A model generated the notes under the pieces. The model searched no databases and was not told the DNA's origin. It saw nothing but the letters and a program-made list of their open reading frames with translations. Below are positions 1 through 5,610 of a stretch of 6,547 nt of DNA, one piece after another. The stretch is from an uncultured Oscillibacter sp. (lineage in GTDB: Bacteria > Bacillota > Clostridia > Oscillospirales > Oscillospiraceae), in assembly GCF_910584465.1 (NCBI RefSeq), contig NZ_CAJUBK010000089.1, positions 1 to 6,547 of the forward strand, written 5' to 3'. The first letter of the stretch is position 1, and each line of letters begins with the position of its first letter. The translations under genes and the position numbers were made by a program.

Positions 1-56
1 CCTCGGCGGGCGGGGTGGGGGGGATGCGGGAGGCCCGGGAAGGGGGGCCGCACGAT

Positions 57-72
57 CTCGGCCGGGGCCGAG
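57..72. repeat. Short GC-rich inverted repeat
   Basis: CTCGGCC and GGCCGAG are separated by two bases, giving a compact hairpin 14 bases beyond the stop of the small minus-strand gene. No T-tract follows on either strand, so it is not a standard intrinsic terminator. It may only stabilise the 3' end of that message. Nothing else is visible in bases 1-85. Confidence 0.3.
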
Positions 73-85
73 GCGCCCGGCAGGG

Positions 86-331
86 TCAGCCCCTCTGCCG
101 GGCGGAGCCGATCATATAGTCGAGGAGACCGGGCACGTCCCTGGCGTCGGAGAGGCTGATGCAAAGCCCGTCCCGGCCGGGGCGCATGACCCGCAGGAGC
201 TGGCGGGCGGTGTGGTCCCGCTTGAGATCGCAGGTGGAATCGTCCGGCAGGTGGAGCAGCACCCGGCCCCGGCTGTGTTCGACGACGTTCAAAAAGCCCT
301 CCGTATCGGGCAGCACCATGAGCTTGAACAT
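86..331 (-). CDS. Small protein, possibly HPr-like (81 aa)
   Basis: This is an 81-residue soluble protein with no signal peptide or membrane segment. I chose the ATG at 331-329 because AAGGAGG (complement of 340-346) sits 8 bases upstream of it. Two in-frame ATGs further upstream (352 and 349) lie before or inside that ribosome binding site and would add seven residues. The order of elements suggests a small open-faced sandwich: a strand (FKLMVL), a helix at about 10-20 (DTEGFLNVVEH), a strand at 23-28 (RVLLHL), a helix at about 40-50, a strand GLCISL at 55-60, and a C-terminal helix from about 65. That order and length resemble the HPr-like fold. I see no HPr phosphorylation-site motif around a histidine or serine, so a phosphotransferase role is not claimed. 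It is transcribed divergently from the AraC-type regulator. The fold call is a guess from pattern; the gene itself is well supported by the ribosome binding site. Confidence 0.65.
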   Translation of the reverse strand: MFKLMVLPDTEGFLNVVEHSRGRVLLHLPDDSTCDLKRDHTARQLLRVMRPGRDGLCISLSDARDVPGLLDYMIGSARQRG

Positions 332-393
332 GGGAGCGGCCTCCTTCATCATGAAAGTCCGTGGTCCGTCTTGCGTCCCGCGGCGGTCTATGA

Positions 394-408
394 TAGGATG
401 ATATCATC
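394..408. promoter_or_regulatory. Candidate divergent regulatory region with 12-bp palindrome
   Basis: The 146 bases between the two divergent start codons contain one AT-rich island (388-415). It holds the perfect 12-bp palindrome GATGATATCATC (397-408). On the plus strand a weak promoter can be drawn: TTGCGT (371-376), a 17-base spacer and TAGGAT (394-399). On the minus strand TATCAT (complement of 389-394) is a possible -10 without a good -35. A palindrome over the overlapping promoter area suits a regulator binding its own divergent promoters, but this is only positional inference. Confidence 0.3.
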
Positions 409-477
409 GAAAGATCAGGGGGCGGTAGGAGGAAAGCGCCGGGACACTAGTACGAAACCGCCAGATCGGAGGAAGCC

Positions 478-1377
478 ATGGCACTGAGCGCCTGCATCCC
501 CAACGTGGATCCCCACGGCCGTGAGCTGGTGGCCCACGGCACGCCGCTGTTCCCCGTCGCCTGCTACGCGGACGATCTGGAGGCGGACACGGTCCTCTGG
601 CACTGGCACGAGGAATTGGAGGTCATCCGGGTGGCGGAGGGCCGGATCGACGTCAACGCGGAGGGCGGCGGCTGGACCCTGGAGGCGGGGGAGGGCTGCT
701 TCATCACCGCCGGGGCCCTCCACGAGGCCCGGCGGAGCGGGGAGGGGCCGGGGCGCCTCCACTCCCTGGTGTTCCATCCCCGGCTGGTGGGCGGGAGCCT
801 GGAGAGCGTCTTTTGGCAGGGCTACCTCCAGCCCCTGCTGTCCGACGCCTCCAGCCGGTTCGTCCGCCTCTCGGGGGAGGTCGCCTGGCAGGGGGAGGCC
901 CTGGAGGCCGTCGAGGCGGCGTGGCGGGCCTGCGCGGAGGAGCCGCCGGGCTTCGAGTTCGCCGTGCGGGAGGGGCTGTCCCGGGTGGTGGCCCTGCTGA
1001 CGGCCCACCGGCCCCCGGCGCAGGAGGGCCCCTCGGAGAAGGCCCTGCGGGACGGGGAGCGGATCCGTGCCATGCTCCGCTATATCCAGGAGCACTATGG
1101 GGAGGAGCTGACCGTGGCGGCGATCGCCCGGAGCGCCGCCGTCAGCCAGAGCGAATGCCTCCGGTGCTTCAAGAGCACGATCGGCGCCACGCCCATCCAA
1201 TACGTCAAGCAGCTGCGCATCCAGCGGGCGGCGGAGCTGCTGGCCTCCACCGGGGAGAAGATCGCGGACATCGGGGCCGCCTGCGGCTTCCAGGAGATGA
1301 GCTATTTCGCCAGGACCTTCCGGGCGCTGAAGGGCCGGACCCCCAGCCAGTACCGGGCGGAACGGGCGGGCGGGTGA
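478..1377 (+). CDS. AraC-family transcriptional regulator with N-terminal cupin
   Basis: This 299-residue protein has the two-part AraC/XylS build. Residues about 25-105 form a cupin-type sensor: WHWHEELEVI at 41-50 is the typical first cupin strand, followed by a turn and an ALHEA strand near 80-84. Residues about 196-293 are the DNA-binding domain with two helix-turn-helix units. The first is near 212-231 (TVAAIARSAAVSQSECLRCFK) and the second near 262-284, followed by the family signature GRTPSQYR at 286-293. The start is fixed by GGAGG (468-472), five bases before the ATG. AraC proteins with this cupin usually sense a sugar or small metabolite and activate neighbouring genes. No transport or catabolic gene sits beside it here, so the effector cannot be inferred. 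The small minus-strand gene is its only divergent partner. Family assignment is firm; target and ligand are unknown. Confidence 0.93.
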   Translation: MALSACIPNVDPHGRELVAHGTPLFPVACYADDLEADTVLWHWHEELEVIRVAEGRIDVNAEGGGWTLEAGEGCFITAGALHEARRSGEGPGRLHSLVFHPRLVGGSLESVFWQGYLQPLLSDASSRFVRLSGEVAWQGEALEAVEAAWRACAEEPPGFEFAVREGLSRVVALLTAHRPPAQEGPSEKALRDGERIRAMLRYIQEHYGEELTVAAIARSAAVSQSECLRCFKSTIGATPIQYVKQLRIQRAAELLASTGEKIADIGAACGFQEMSYFARTFRALKGRTPSQYRAERAGG

Positions 1378-1395
1378 AAAACCTTCGCCCCTGCC

Positions 1396-1424
1396 TTGTA
1401 ATATGCCGTCGATCGTGGTAGAAT
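1396..1424 (+). promoter_or_regulatory. Sigma-A promoter for the DivIVA-like gene
   Basis: TTGTAA (1396-1401) and TAGAAT (1419-1424) are separated by exactly 17 bases, and a TGG extension directly before the -10 makes it an extended -10 promoter. Transcription should start near 1431. That would place an in-frame ATG at 1426 outside the message and so selects the ATG at 1459 as start of the next gene. Confidence 0.7.
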
Positions 1425-1458
1425 CATGGGGAGACTTTGGAGAGGAAACGGTAGCCTT

Positions 1459-2100
1459 ATGGAAAATTATTCCTTCAAGAGCGTGGCCTTCGGCGGCTTC
1501 GACAAGCAGGACGTGGTCCGGTACCTGGAGCAGGCGTCGGAGAAAGCGGCCGCCCGGCAGCGGGAGCTGGAGACGGAGAACGAGGACCTGCGCAAGCGGA
1601 TGGGAGAACAGGACAGCGAGCTTCGTGAGCTCCGCGCCCAGGTGGAGGAGCTGACCGCCCAGCGGGAGCAGATCCAGGAGGAGCTGGAGGCGGAGCGGTC
1701 CGCCCGGGCGGACCTGGAGCCCCTGCGGACGCTGGAAGCCGACCTGTCCCGGACCGCCGCCGAGCGGGACGCCCTGCGGCCGGACGCCGAGCGCTATGCC
1801 CGCTTCCGGGAGCGGCTGGGGGCCATCGAGTGCGAGGCCCGGGACCGGGCCGACGCGCTGGAGGCGGAAGCCGCCGCCCAGACCCGCCGGACGGCGGAGG
1901 AGTTCCGCACCCACTACCGGCGGATCATGAGCTCCTTCGAGTCCACCGCCGGGCACGTGAACAGCGAGCTGCGGAAGATCGAGGTGATGCTCAGCCAGCT
2001 GCCCCGGGCCCTGGACCAGACGGGGACGGAGCTGGACGCGCTGGCGGCCCGGCTGGAGAAGGGGCCGGAGACGGGCGCGGGGAAAGAGAAAAAGGACTGA
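1459..2100 (+). CDS. DivIVA-domain coiled-coil protein
   Basis: The protein has 213 residues when read from the ATG at 1459. Residues 10-24 (AFGGFDKQDVVRYLE) match the N-terminal membrane-binding module of DivIVA/GpsB proteins, in which a glycine-rich turn and a following helix target curved or septal membrane. Residues about 25-120 are a long charged coiled coil (repeating LE, EL and RA heptads). A second helical stretch runs from about 125 to 200, and the tail GKEKKD is lysine-rich. There is no membrane segment. DivIVA proteins scaffold cell-pole, division-site or cell-wall synthesis machinery by oligomerising; which of these applies here cannot be read from the sequence. An in-frame ATG at 1426 lies upstream of the predicted transcription start. 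The SD-like GGAGAGG (1439-1445) is 13 bases from 1459, longer than ideal, so the start is likely but not certain. The next gene begins 74 bases downstream and is probably co-transcribed. Confidence 0.82.
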   Translation: MENYSFKSVAFGGFDKQDVVRYLEQASEKAAARQRELETENEDLRKRMGEQDSELRELRAQVEELTAQREQIQEELEAERSARADLEPLRTLEADLSRTAAERDALRPDAERYARFRERLGAIECEARDRADALEAEAAAQTRRTAEEFRTHYRRIMSSFESTAGHVNSELRKIEVMLSQLPRALDQTGTELDALAARLEKGPETGAGKEKKD

Positions 2101-2120
2101 GGACGGCTCCGTGCCGTTCG

Positions 2121-2141
2121 GCCGGGATGAAAATCCCCGGC
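2121..2141 (+). other. Intercistronic hairpin with GAAA loop
   Basis: GCCGGGAT (2121-2128) and ATCCCCGGC (2133-2141) form an eight-pair stem with one bulged C and a GAAA tetraloop, between the DivIVA-like stop and the next ribosome binding site. No T-run follows, so it should not terminate transcription. It could affect message stability between the two genes. Confidence 0.35.
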
Positions 2142-2174
2142 GTGGGAAAGCTACTCCCGAAAGGAGATGTTCCC

Positions 2175-2393
2175 ATGGTCCATTTGAGCACTTATTTCTC
2201 CCTGGAGAACGCCGGGGATCCCCACGACGAGAAGCTGCTGAAGCGGGGGCTGGACGCGCTGCCCGGCGTCACCTCCGTCAGCCTCAGCGAGCGGGGCTGC
2301 GTGGCGGTGGACTACGACTCCACCGGCGTCCGGCAGGAGCAGATCCGCCAGAAGGTCCAGGAGCTGGGCTATCAGCTGCGGAGCGAGGACTGA
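2175..2393 (+). CDS. HMA-fold small protein lacking the metal-binding CxxC
   Basis: This 72-residue protein starts at the ATG at 2175, seven bases after AAGGAGA (2161-2167). Its pattern is that of the heavy-metal-associated (ferredoxin-like) fold of CopZ-type chaperones. A first strand STYFSL (5-10) is followed by a loop, a helix about 17-29 (HDEKLLKRGLDAL), and the hallmark PGVTSVSLS (30-38). Next come GCVAVDYDST (41-50), a second helix 52-64 (VRQEQIRQKVQEL) and GYQL (65-68). In true metallochaperones the first loop carries MxCxxC. Here that loop reads ENAGDPHDEK (11-20) with no cysteine, and the only cysteine is C42. The fold is therefore predicted with fair confidence, but copper or zinc carriage is not supported. 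It follows the DivIVA-like gene and precedes the T-box promoter by 23 bases. It may be a degenerate chaperone or a regulatory/partner-binding domain. Confidence 0.78.
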   Translation: MVHLSTYFSLENAGDPHDEKLLKRGLDALPGVTSVSLSERGCVAVDYDSTGVRQEQIRQKVQELGYQLRSED

Positions 2394-2416
2394 GGACGGG
2401 GATCGGCGAAAAAACC

Positions 2417-2445
2417 TTGACACATCGGACAAAGCTTGCTAATAT
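2417..2445 (+). promoter_or_regulatory. Consensus promoter of the T-box cysE-cysS operon
   Basis: A perfect TTGACA (2417-2422), a 17-base spacer and TAATAT (2440-2445) with an upstream TGC extended -10 form the best promoter in the window. The predicted transcription start is near 2452, just before T-box stem I. Strong constitutive initiation fits an operon whose control is by attenuation. Confidence 0.85.
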
Positions 2446-2451
2446 ACTGAG

Positions 2452-2680
2452 AGAGTCAAGTGAATACCGCGATGAACGGAAAGAGTAACAGTCCATCCAA
2501 AGGGCAGAGAGGGCGCGTCACCGGCTGTAAGCGCGCCTGCGGCGGGGACTGCGAAGTGCGTCCGGGAGCGTGAGGGGGATGCCCCTCCGGCTGGCCCCGT
2601 CACAGGCCCCTTGAGTGATAAATGAGAGTGGAACCGCGATCCGTCGCCTCTCGTACTTCGGTACGGGAGGCGTTCTCGTT
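2452..2680 (+). promoter_or_regulatory. T-box riboswitch, tRNA-Cys specific (UGC specifier)
   Basis: The leader senses uncharged tRNA-Cys. Stem I starts with a kink-turn (GCGATGA at about 2469-2475 against GGAGCG at 2565-2570) and a lower helix CGGA/TCCG. The specifier loop has the conserved AGTA (2484-2487) on its 5' side and GAAG-TGC-G on its 3' side, putting the specifier codon UGC at 2557-2559. AGTCC/GGACT closes the loop above, AGAGAG (2506-2511) is the conserved apical motif, and GGCGCG/CGCGCC (2512-2517/2532-2537) is the top helix. GAGGGG/CCCCTC (2572-2577/2582-2587) forms a further hairpin. The T-box sequence AGAGTGGAACCGCG (2625-2638) is canonical. The antiterminator folds as GAGAG (2624-2628)/CTCTC (2648-2652), bulge TGGAACC (2629-2635), GCG (2636-2638)/CGC (2645-2647). 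In the family, the bulge pairs with the free tRNA acceptor end. The cysteine genes downstream agree with the codon. Confidence 0.95.
2645..2680 (+). terminator. T-box attenuator terminator with UUCG loop
   Basis: CGCCTCTCGTAC (2645-2656) pairs with GTACGGGAGGCG (2661-2672) over 12 bp around a C(UUCG)G tetraloop. Its 5' arm shares CGCCTCTC (2645-2652) with the antiterminator, so the two structures exclude each other. The following tail TTCTCGTT is only moderately U-rich, which may make this a leaky terminator. Confidence 0.88.
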
Positions 2681-2710
2681 CCCTCCCGCACCTGACAAGG
2701 AGTGGATCTT

Positions 2711-3373
2711 ATGTATTTGACTCGCCTCAGCGGCCTGCTGGCCGCGTACCAGCGCCGGGATCCCGCGGCCCGGAGCAAGCTGGAAGTCTTCCTCCTCTAT
2801 CCCGGCGTCCATGCCGTCTTGTGGCACCGGACGGCCCACTGGCTGTATCTGCACCGCCGGTACTTCCTGGCCCGCTGGATCTCCCAGCACGCCCGGAACG
2901 CCACCGGCATCGAGATCCATCCCGGGGCCACGATCGGCGAACGGCTGGTCATCGACCACGGCAGCGGCGTGGTGATCGGCGAGACCGCCGAGATCGGGGA
3001 CGACTGCCTGCTCTACCAGGGCGTGACCCTGGGCGGCACCGGCAAGGACCAGGGGAAGCGCCATCCCACCCTGGGGAACAACGTGCTGGTGGGCTGCGGA
3101 GCGAAGATCCTGGGCCCCTTCACCGTGGGGGACAACGCCAGGGTGGCGGCGGGGGCCGTGGTATTGGGCCCGGTGCCGCCGGACTGCACCGCCGTGGGCG
3201 TGCCCGCCCACATCGCCCGGGTGAGCGGGAAGCCGGCGGCGTCCTACGCCGACGACGTGGACCACATCCACGTCCGCGATCCGGTGCGGGAGGCGCTGGA
3301 GGGACTGACGAAACGCATCGAGAAGCTGGAGGCCCAGCATCACGACCGACACGACGAAGAGAGGACGGCTTGA
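2711..3373 (+). CDS. cysE: Serine O-acetyltransferase (EpsC type)
   Basis: This enzyme transfers acetyl from acetyl-CoA to L-serine, giving O-acetylserine, the acceptor for sulfide in cysteine synthesis; it is cytosolic. The protein has 220 residues, the short form common in Firmicutes, lacking the long N-terminal helical domain of the enterobacterial enzyme. Residues 66-170 form the left-handed beta-helix hexapeptide region. IEIHPGATIG (67-76), IDHGSGVVIGE (81-91), GVTLGGTGK (104-112) and KRHP (116-119) are signature stretches, and H83 and H118 correspond to the catalytic histidines of the family. GVPA (163-166) is the typical end of the helix, followed by a charged coiled tail. The ATG at 2711 is preceded at eight bases by AAGGAG (2697-2702); a GTG at 2702 overlaps that site and is not a credible start. 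The gene lies under the Cys T-box and one base ahead of cysS. Confidence 0.96.
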   Translation: MYLTRLSGLLAAYQRRDPAARSKLEVFLLYPGVHAVLWHRTAHWLYLHRRYFLARWISQHARNATGIEIHPGATIGERLVIDHGSGVVIGETAEIGDDCLLYQGVTLGGTGKDQGKRHPTLGNNVLVGCGAKILGPFTVGDNARVAAGAVVLGPVPPDCTAVGVPAHIARVSGKPAASYADDVDHIHVRDPVREALEGLTKRIEKLEAQHHDRHDEERTA

Positions 3374-3374
3374 A

Positions 3375-4817
3375 ATGTATCTGTACAATTCCGCGACCCA
3401 TAAAAAAGAGGAGCTCAAGACCCACACCCCCGGCCGGGTGGAGATGTACACCTGCGGCCCCACCGTGTACCATTTCGCCCACATCGGCAACCTGCGGAGC
3501 TATATCATGGAGGACGTGCTGGAGAAATACCTCCGCCTCGCCGGGTACGACGTGAACCGCGTCATGAACATCACCGACGTGGGCCACCTGTCCAGCGACG
3601 CCGACACCGGCGAGGACAAGATGCTCAAAGGGGCGAAGCGGGAGAACAAGACGGTGATGGACATCGCCAGGTTCTACACCGACGCCTTCTTCGACGACTG
3701 CCGGAAGCTGAACATCAAGACCCCCGATGTGGTCCAGCCCGCCACCGGCTGCATCGACGAATATATCAAGATCATCTCCAAGCTGGTGGACACCGGCTAC
3801 GCATACCTGGCCGGGGGGAACGTGTACTTCGACAGCTCCAAGCTCAAGCGGTACTATATCTTCAACGACCACGACGAGGACGATCTGGCCGTGGGCGTCC
3901 GGGAGGGCGTGGAGGAGGATTCCAACAAGCGCAACAAGAACGACTTCGTCCTCTGGTTCACCAAGTCCAAGTTCGAGGACCAGGCCCTCAAGTGGGACTC
4001 CCCCTGGGGCGTGGGCTACCCCGGCTGGCATATCGAGTGCTCCGGCATCTCCATGAAGTACAACGGGGAGTACCTGGACCTGCACTGCGGCGGCGTGGAC
4101 AACGCCTTCCCCCACCACACCAATGAGATCGCCCAGTCCGAGAGCTACCTGGGCCATCCCTGGTGCCCCCACTGGTTCCATGTCCACCACCTGAACGACC
4201 CAGCGGGCAAGATGAGCAAGTCCAAGGGCGAGTTCTTGACCGTGACGCTGCTGGAGGAGAAGGGCTACGATCCCCTGGCCTACCGGTACTTCTGCCTCCA
4301 GAGCCACTACCGCAAGACCCTGGTGTTCAGCTGGGAGAACCTGGACAACGCCGCCGCCGCGTACAGCAAGCTGCTTGGCCGCATCGGGGCGCTGAAGCCC
4401 GAGGGGGACGTGGACCAGGCGGTGCTCGGCGCGTACAAGGAGAAGTTCCTCCAGCAGGTGGGCAACGACCTGAACACCTCCATGGCGGTGACGGCGGTCT
4501 TCGACGCGCTGAAGGCCAAGACGAGCGACGCCACGAAGCTGGCCATCATCGGGGAGTTCGACAAGGTGCTGTCCCTGAGCCTCCTGGAGAAGGCGGCGGC
4601 GATCCGGGAGAAGGCGGCCCAGGCCACGAAGAGCGGCGGCGGGGACTACGTCATCACCGGCGAGGGCGACCCGGACATCGACGCCAAGGTCCTGGCCCGG
4701 TACGAGGCGAAGAAGGCCAAGGACTTCGCCGAGGCGGACCGGATCCGGGAGGAGCTGAGGGCCCAGGGCATCGAGGTCACCGACGTGAAGGGCGGGGCCT
4801 CCTGGAAGAGAGTGTAA
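3375..4817 (+). CDS. cysS: Cysteinyl-tRNA synthetase
   Basis: This class I synthetase attaches cysteine to tRNA-Cys in the cytosol. At 480 residues it has the usual full length. YTCGPTVY (25-32) holds the first zinc ligand C27, and the HIGH-type motif is HIGN (36-39). GWHIECSGIS (218-226) gives C222, and FPHHTNE (245-251) gives H247 and E251. The spacing of C222, H247 and E251 matches the known zinc site of the E. coli enzyme. KMSKS is at 279-283. The helical C-terminal part (about 320-480) is the tRNA-binding region, including the common K-A-K-D-F-x-x-A-D-x-I-R stretch at 447-458. It starts one base after the cysE stop, with GAGGA (3361-3365) nine bases upstream, so the two genes are translationally close-coupled. 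Control is by the Cys T-box at the head of the operon. Nothing is odd in the sequence. Confidence 0.98.
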   Translation: MYLYNSATHKKEELKTHTPGRVEMYTCGPTVYHFAHIGNLRSYIMEDVLEKYLRLAGYDVNRVMNITDVGHLSSDADTGEDKMLKGAKRENKTVMDIARFYTDAFFDDCRKLNIKTPDVVQPATGCIDEYIKIISKLVDTGYAYLAGGNVYFDSSKLKRYYIFNDHDEDDLAVGVREGVEEDSNKRNKNDFVLWFTKSKFEDQALKWDSPWGVGYPGWHIECSGISMKYNGEYLDLHCGGVDNAFPHHTNEIAQSESYLGHPWCPHWFHVHHLNDPAGKMSKSKGEFLTVTLLEEKGYDPLAYRYFCLQSHYRKTLVFSWENLDNAAAAYSKLLGRIGALKPEGDVDQAVLGAYKEKFLQQVGNDLNTSMAVTAVFDALKAKTSDATKLAIIGEFDKVLSLSLLEKAAAIREKAAQATKSGGGDYVITGEGDPDIDAKVLARYEAKKAKDFAEADRIREELRAQGIEVTDVKGGASWKRV

Positions 4818-4866
4818 AAGTGGATCCAGCAAGATCGCTCCTCGTTATTTTGGGAACTGCCTAGGT

Positions 4867-4903
4867 AAAGCCGAGCTCCTTACTGAAAGAGGAGCTCGGC
4901 TTT
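4867..4903. terminator. Bidirectional intrinsic terminator
   Basis: AAAGCCGAGCTCCT (4867-4880) pairs over 14 bp with AGGAGCTCGGCTTT (4890-4903) around a nine-base loop. The plus strand continues TTTATCATTT, and the minus strand reads TTTACC after the stem. It therefore can end both the cysE-cysS message and the convergent minus-strand gene, whose stop is six bases away. Confidence 0.9.
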
Positions 4904-4908
4904 ATCAT

Positions 4909-5307
4909 TTAGGAATAGATGTAATCATCAATGACCCGCTTGATGTTGCTCGGGAGCTTTTTCTGTTTATAGATGCCGTAGCCGGAGGTGAGGGCAAGAG
5001 GCCAAAGGATGAACATGGCTGTTGCCATGATCGCCGCCTTATCTCCCCATTTGGCTTCGCCCAGTTCTACTGTGACAGAGTTTCCGCTTTCGATGAAACG
5101 TACGGTCAACGCTTTGTCCATGCCGACAAACTGCTTCAGACCGCCGTTCTTTGCGCGAGCTTGGATCGCAAGCATGTTCGAGGACCCAGTGTTGATCGTT
5201 TGCGTCTCCATGCCCTCAACGATGGAAAGGTACTGCCGGGTGACATCCATCATACCCTGTACCGTTTTCCCAATAGGCAGGGTATACATAAACTGCTGAT
5301 TTGCCAT
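4909..5307 (-). CDS. Unrecognised single-pass membrane protein (132 aa)
   Basis: I do not recognise this protein by name. The first 85 residues are soluble and look beta-rich (NMLAIQARA at 44-52, ALTVRFIESGNSVTVELG at 66-83). WGDKAAIMATAMFILWPLALTSGYG (87-111) contains one membrane segment at about 91-113. KQKKLPSNIKRVIDDYIYS is a basic amphipathic tail that should stay in the cytosol. The layout of a W-x-D-K stretch, a membrane span with a central W-P-L and T-x-G-x-G, and a basic K-L-P-x-x-I tail looks like a conserved domain I have seen in uncharacterised Firmicutes proteins. The ATG at 5307 has AAGGGG (complement of 5317-5322) nine bases upstream. Base composition is visibly less GC-rich than the flanking genes, which hints at a different origin. 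No good promoter lies within the 140 bases before it; the nearest convincing one is at 5685-5713, beyond a terminator and a large hairpin. Confidence 0.8.
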   Translation of the reverse strand: MANQQFMYTLPIGKTVQGMMDVTRQYLSIVEGMETQTINTGSSNMLAIQARAKNGGLKQFVGMDKALTVRFIESGNSVTVELGEAKWGDKAAIMATAMFILWPLALTSGYGIYKQKKLPSNIKRVIDDYIYS

Positions 5308-5408
5308 CTTATCATGCCCCTTTTCACTCTCGATTTGAATGCCCTGCGCCCAAGATCAGGGACCTGTCCTAATCACGCATGTCCATCCCTTCTTTCATGT
5401 CGTATCCA

Positions 5409-5446
5409 CCCGGTATCCGGGAGGCATCCTGCCTCCCAGTGCCGGG
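5409..5446. repeat. Large two-part hairpin upstream of the membrane-protein gene
   Basis: CCCGGTA (5409-5415) pairs with TGCCGGG (5440-5446), and inside it GGGAGGCA (5419-5426) pairs with TGCCTCCC (5430-5437). The stems are separated by a small internal loop. In the minus-strand direction this stem follows a U-rich tract and precedes the 132-residue gene by about 100 bases. Confidence 0.7.
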
Positions 5447-5448
5447 CG

Positions 5449-5485
5449 AAAAACAAAAACGCCGCATAGGCAAGCCTACACAGCG
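5449..5485 (-). terminator. Minus-strand intrinsic terminator before the membrane-protein gene
   Basis: Read on the minus strand, CGCTGTGTAGGC (5485-5474) can pair with GCCTATGCGGCG (5471-5460), with three G-U pairs and a loop of CTTG if the innermost pair opens. It is followed by TTTTTGTTTTT (5459-5449). This is a normal Rho-independent terminator for RNA started at the minus promoter 5685-5713. Both arms have alternative partners further upstream in the same RNA. Confidence 0.75.
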
Positions 5486-5505
5486 TGAGGGGCGATCCAC
5501 CATAC
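5470..5505 (+). repeat. Imperfect inverted repeat, left copy
   Basis: The plus-strand segment beginning GCAAGCCTACACAGCGTGAG matches the minus strand of 5637-5605, which begins GCAAGCCTGCACAGGTGAG. Both continue to CCACC and ATAC; about 27 bases agree with small gaps. The copies face each other across about 100 bases. The left copy includes the 5' arm of the minus-strand terminator. Confidence 0.65.
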
Positions 5506-5523
5506 GAAAGGAGGGCGATAGAC

Positions 5524-5610
5524 ATAGATACGACGAAAGGCCCTCTTTACAAAGAAAGGAGGATGTCGTATAATATCCCTATGCGGATACGGTTGGATGC
5601 CGTTGTATAG
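5524..5610 (+). other. Open frame with two strong SD sites but no normal start
   Basis: AAAGGAGG occurs at 5507-5514 and again at 5555-5562. The first lies nine bases before ATA (5524-5526), which opens a 28-codon frame to TAG at 5608-5610. Its peptide would start DTTKGPLYKERRMSYN. ATA is not a usual start codon, and the in-frame ATG at 5563 touches the second SD with no spacer. It may be a dead short gene, possibly a small toxin-type gene that lost its hydrophobic part; this is a weak inference. Confidence 0.2.
5546..5574 (+). promoter_or_regulatory. Plus-strand promoter inside the structured region
   Basis: TTTACA (5546-5551), a 17-base spacer and the perfect TATAAT (5569-5574). The expected start is near 5581, exactly at the ATGCGG that closes the predicted RNA junction, so promoter and RNA fold agree. 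It points toward the opposed promoter at 5685-5713. Confidence 0.6.

Noticed and set aside
1378..1400. Possible terminator after the AraC gene (GGGCG...CGCCC)
   Set aside because: The stem is only about five pairs with a long loop, and the bases after it form the -35 of the next promoter rather than a T-tract.
415..1956. Long minus-strand open frame opposite the AraC and DivIVA-like genes
   Set aside because: It is a GC-driven mirror of the real plus-strand genes, rich in G, L, P and R with no recognisable domain, and it crosses two clear genes and a promoter.
3120..4832. Long minus-strand open frame opposite cysE and cysS
   Set aside because: It is a shadow of two unambiguous genes; low-complexity valine, leucine and glycine content and no domain pattern.
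5379..5525. Minus-strand frame starting MSIALLSYGG with a hydrophobic stretch, resembling a small toxin
   Set aside because: It has no ribosome binding site, and the minus-strand terminator (5485-5449) lies inside it, so the RNA would end before the stop codon. The hydrophobic part comes from the terminator and its U-tract.
5391..5571. Repeated GTCGTAT/ATACGAC heptamers as CRISPR-like or iteron repeats
   Set aside because: There are only three copies with irregular spacing and mixed orientation. Two of them are explained as arms of one RNA stem (5528-5534/5565-5571).
5379..5573. Plus-strand 64-codon frame starting MSIPSFMSYPP
   Set aside because: No ribosome binding site at the start, it runs through the large hairpin and terminator stems, and its stop falls in the TATAAT box. 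The composition looks non-coding.
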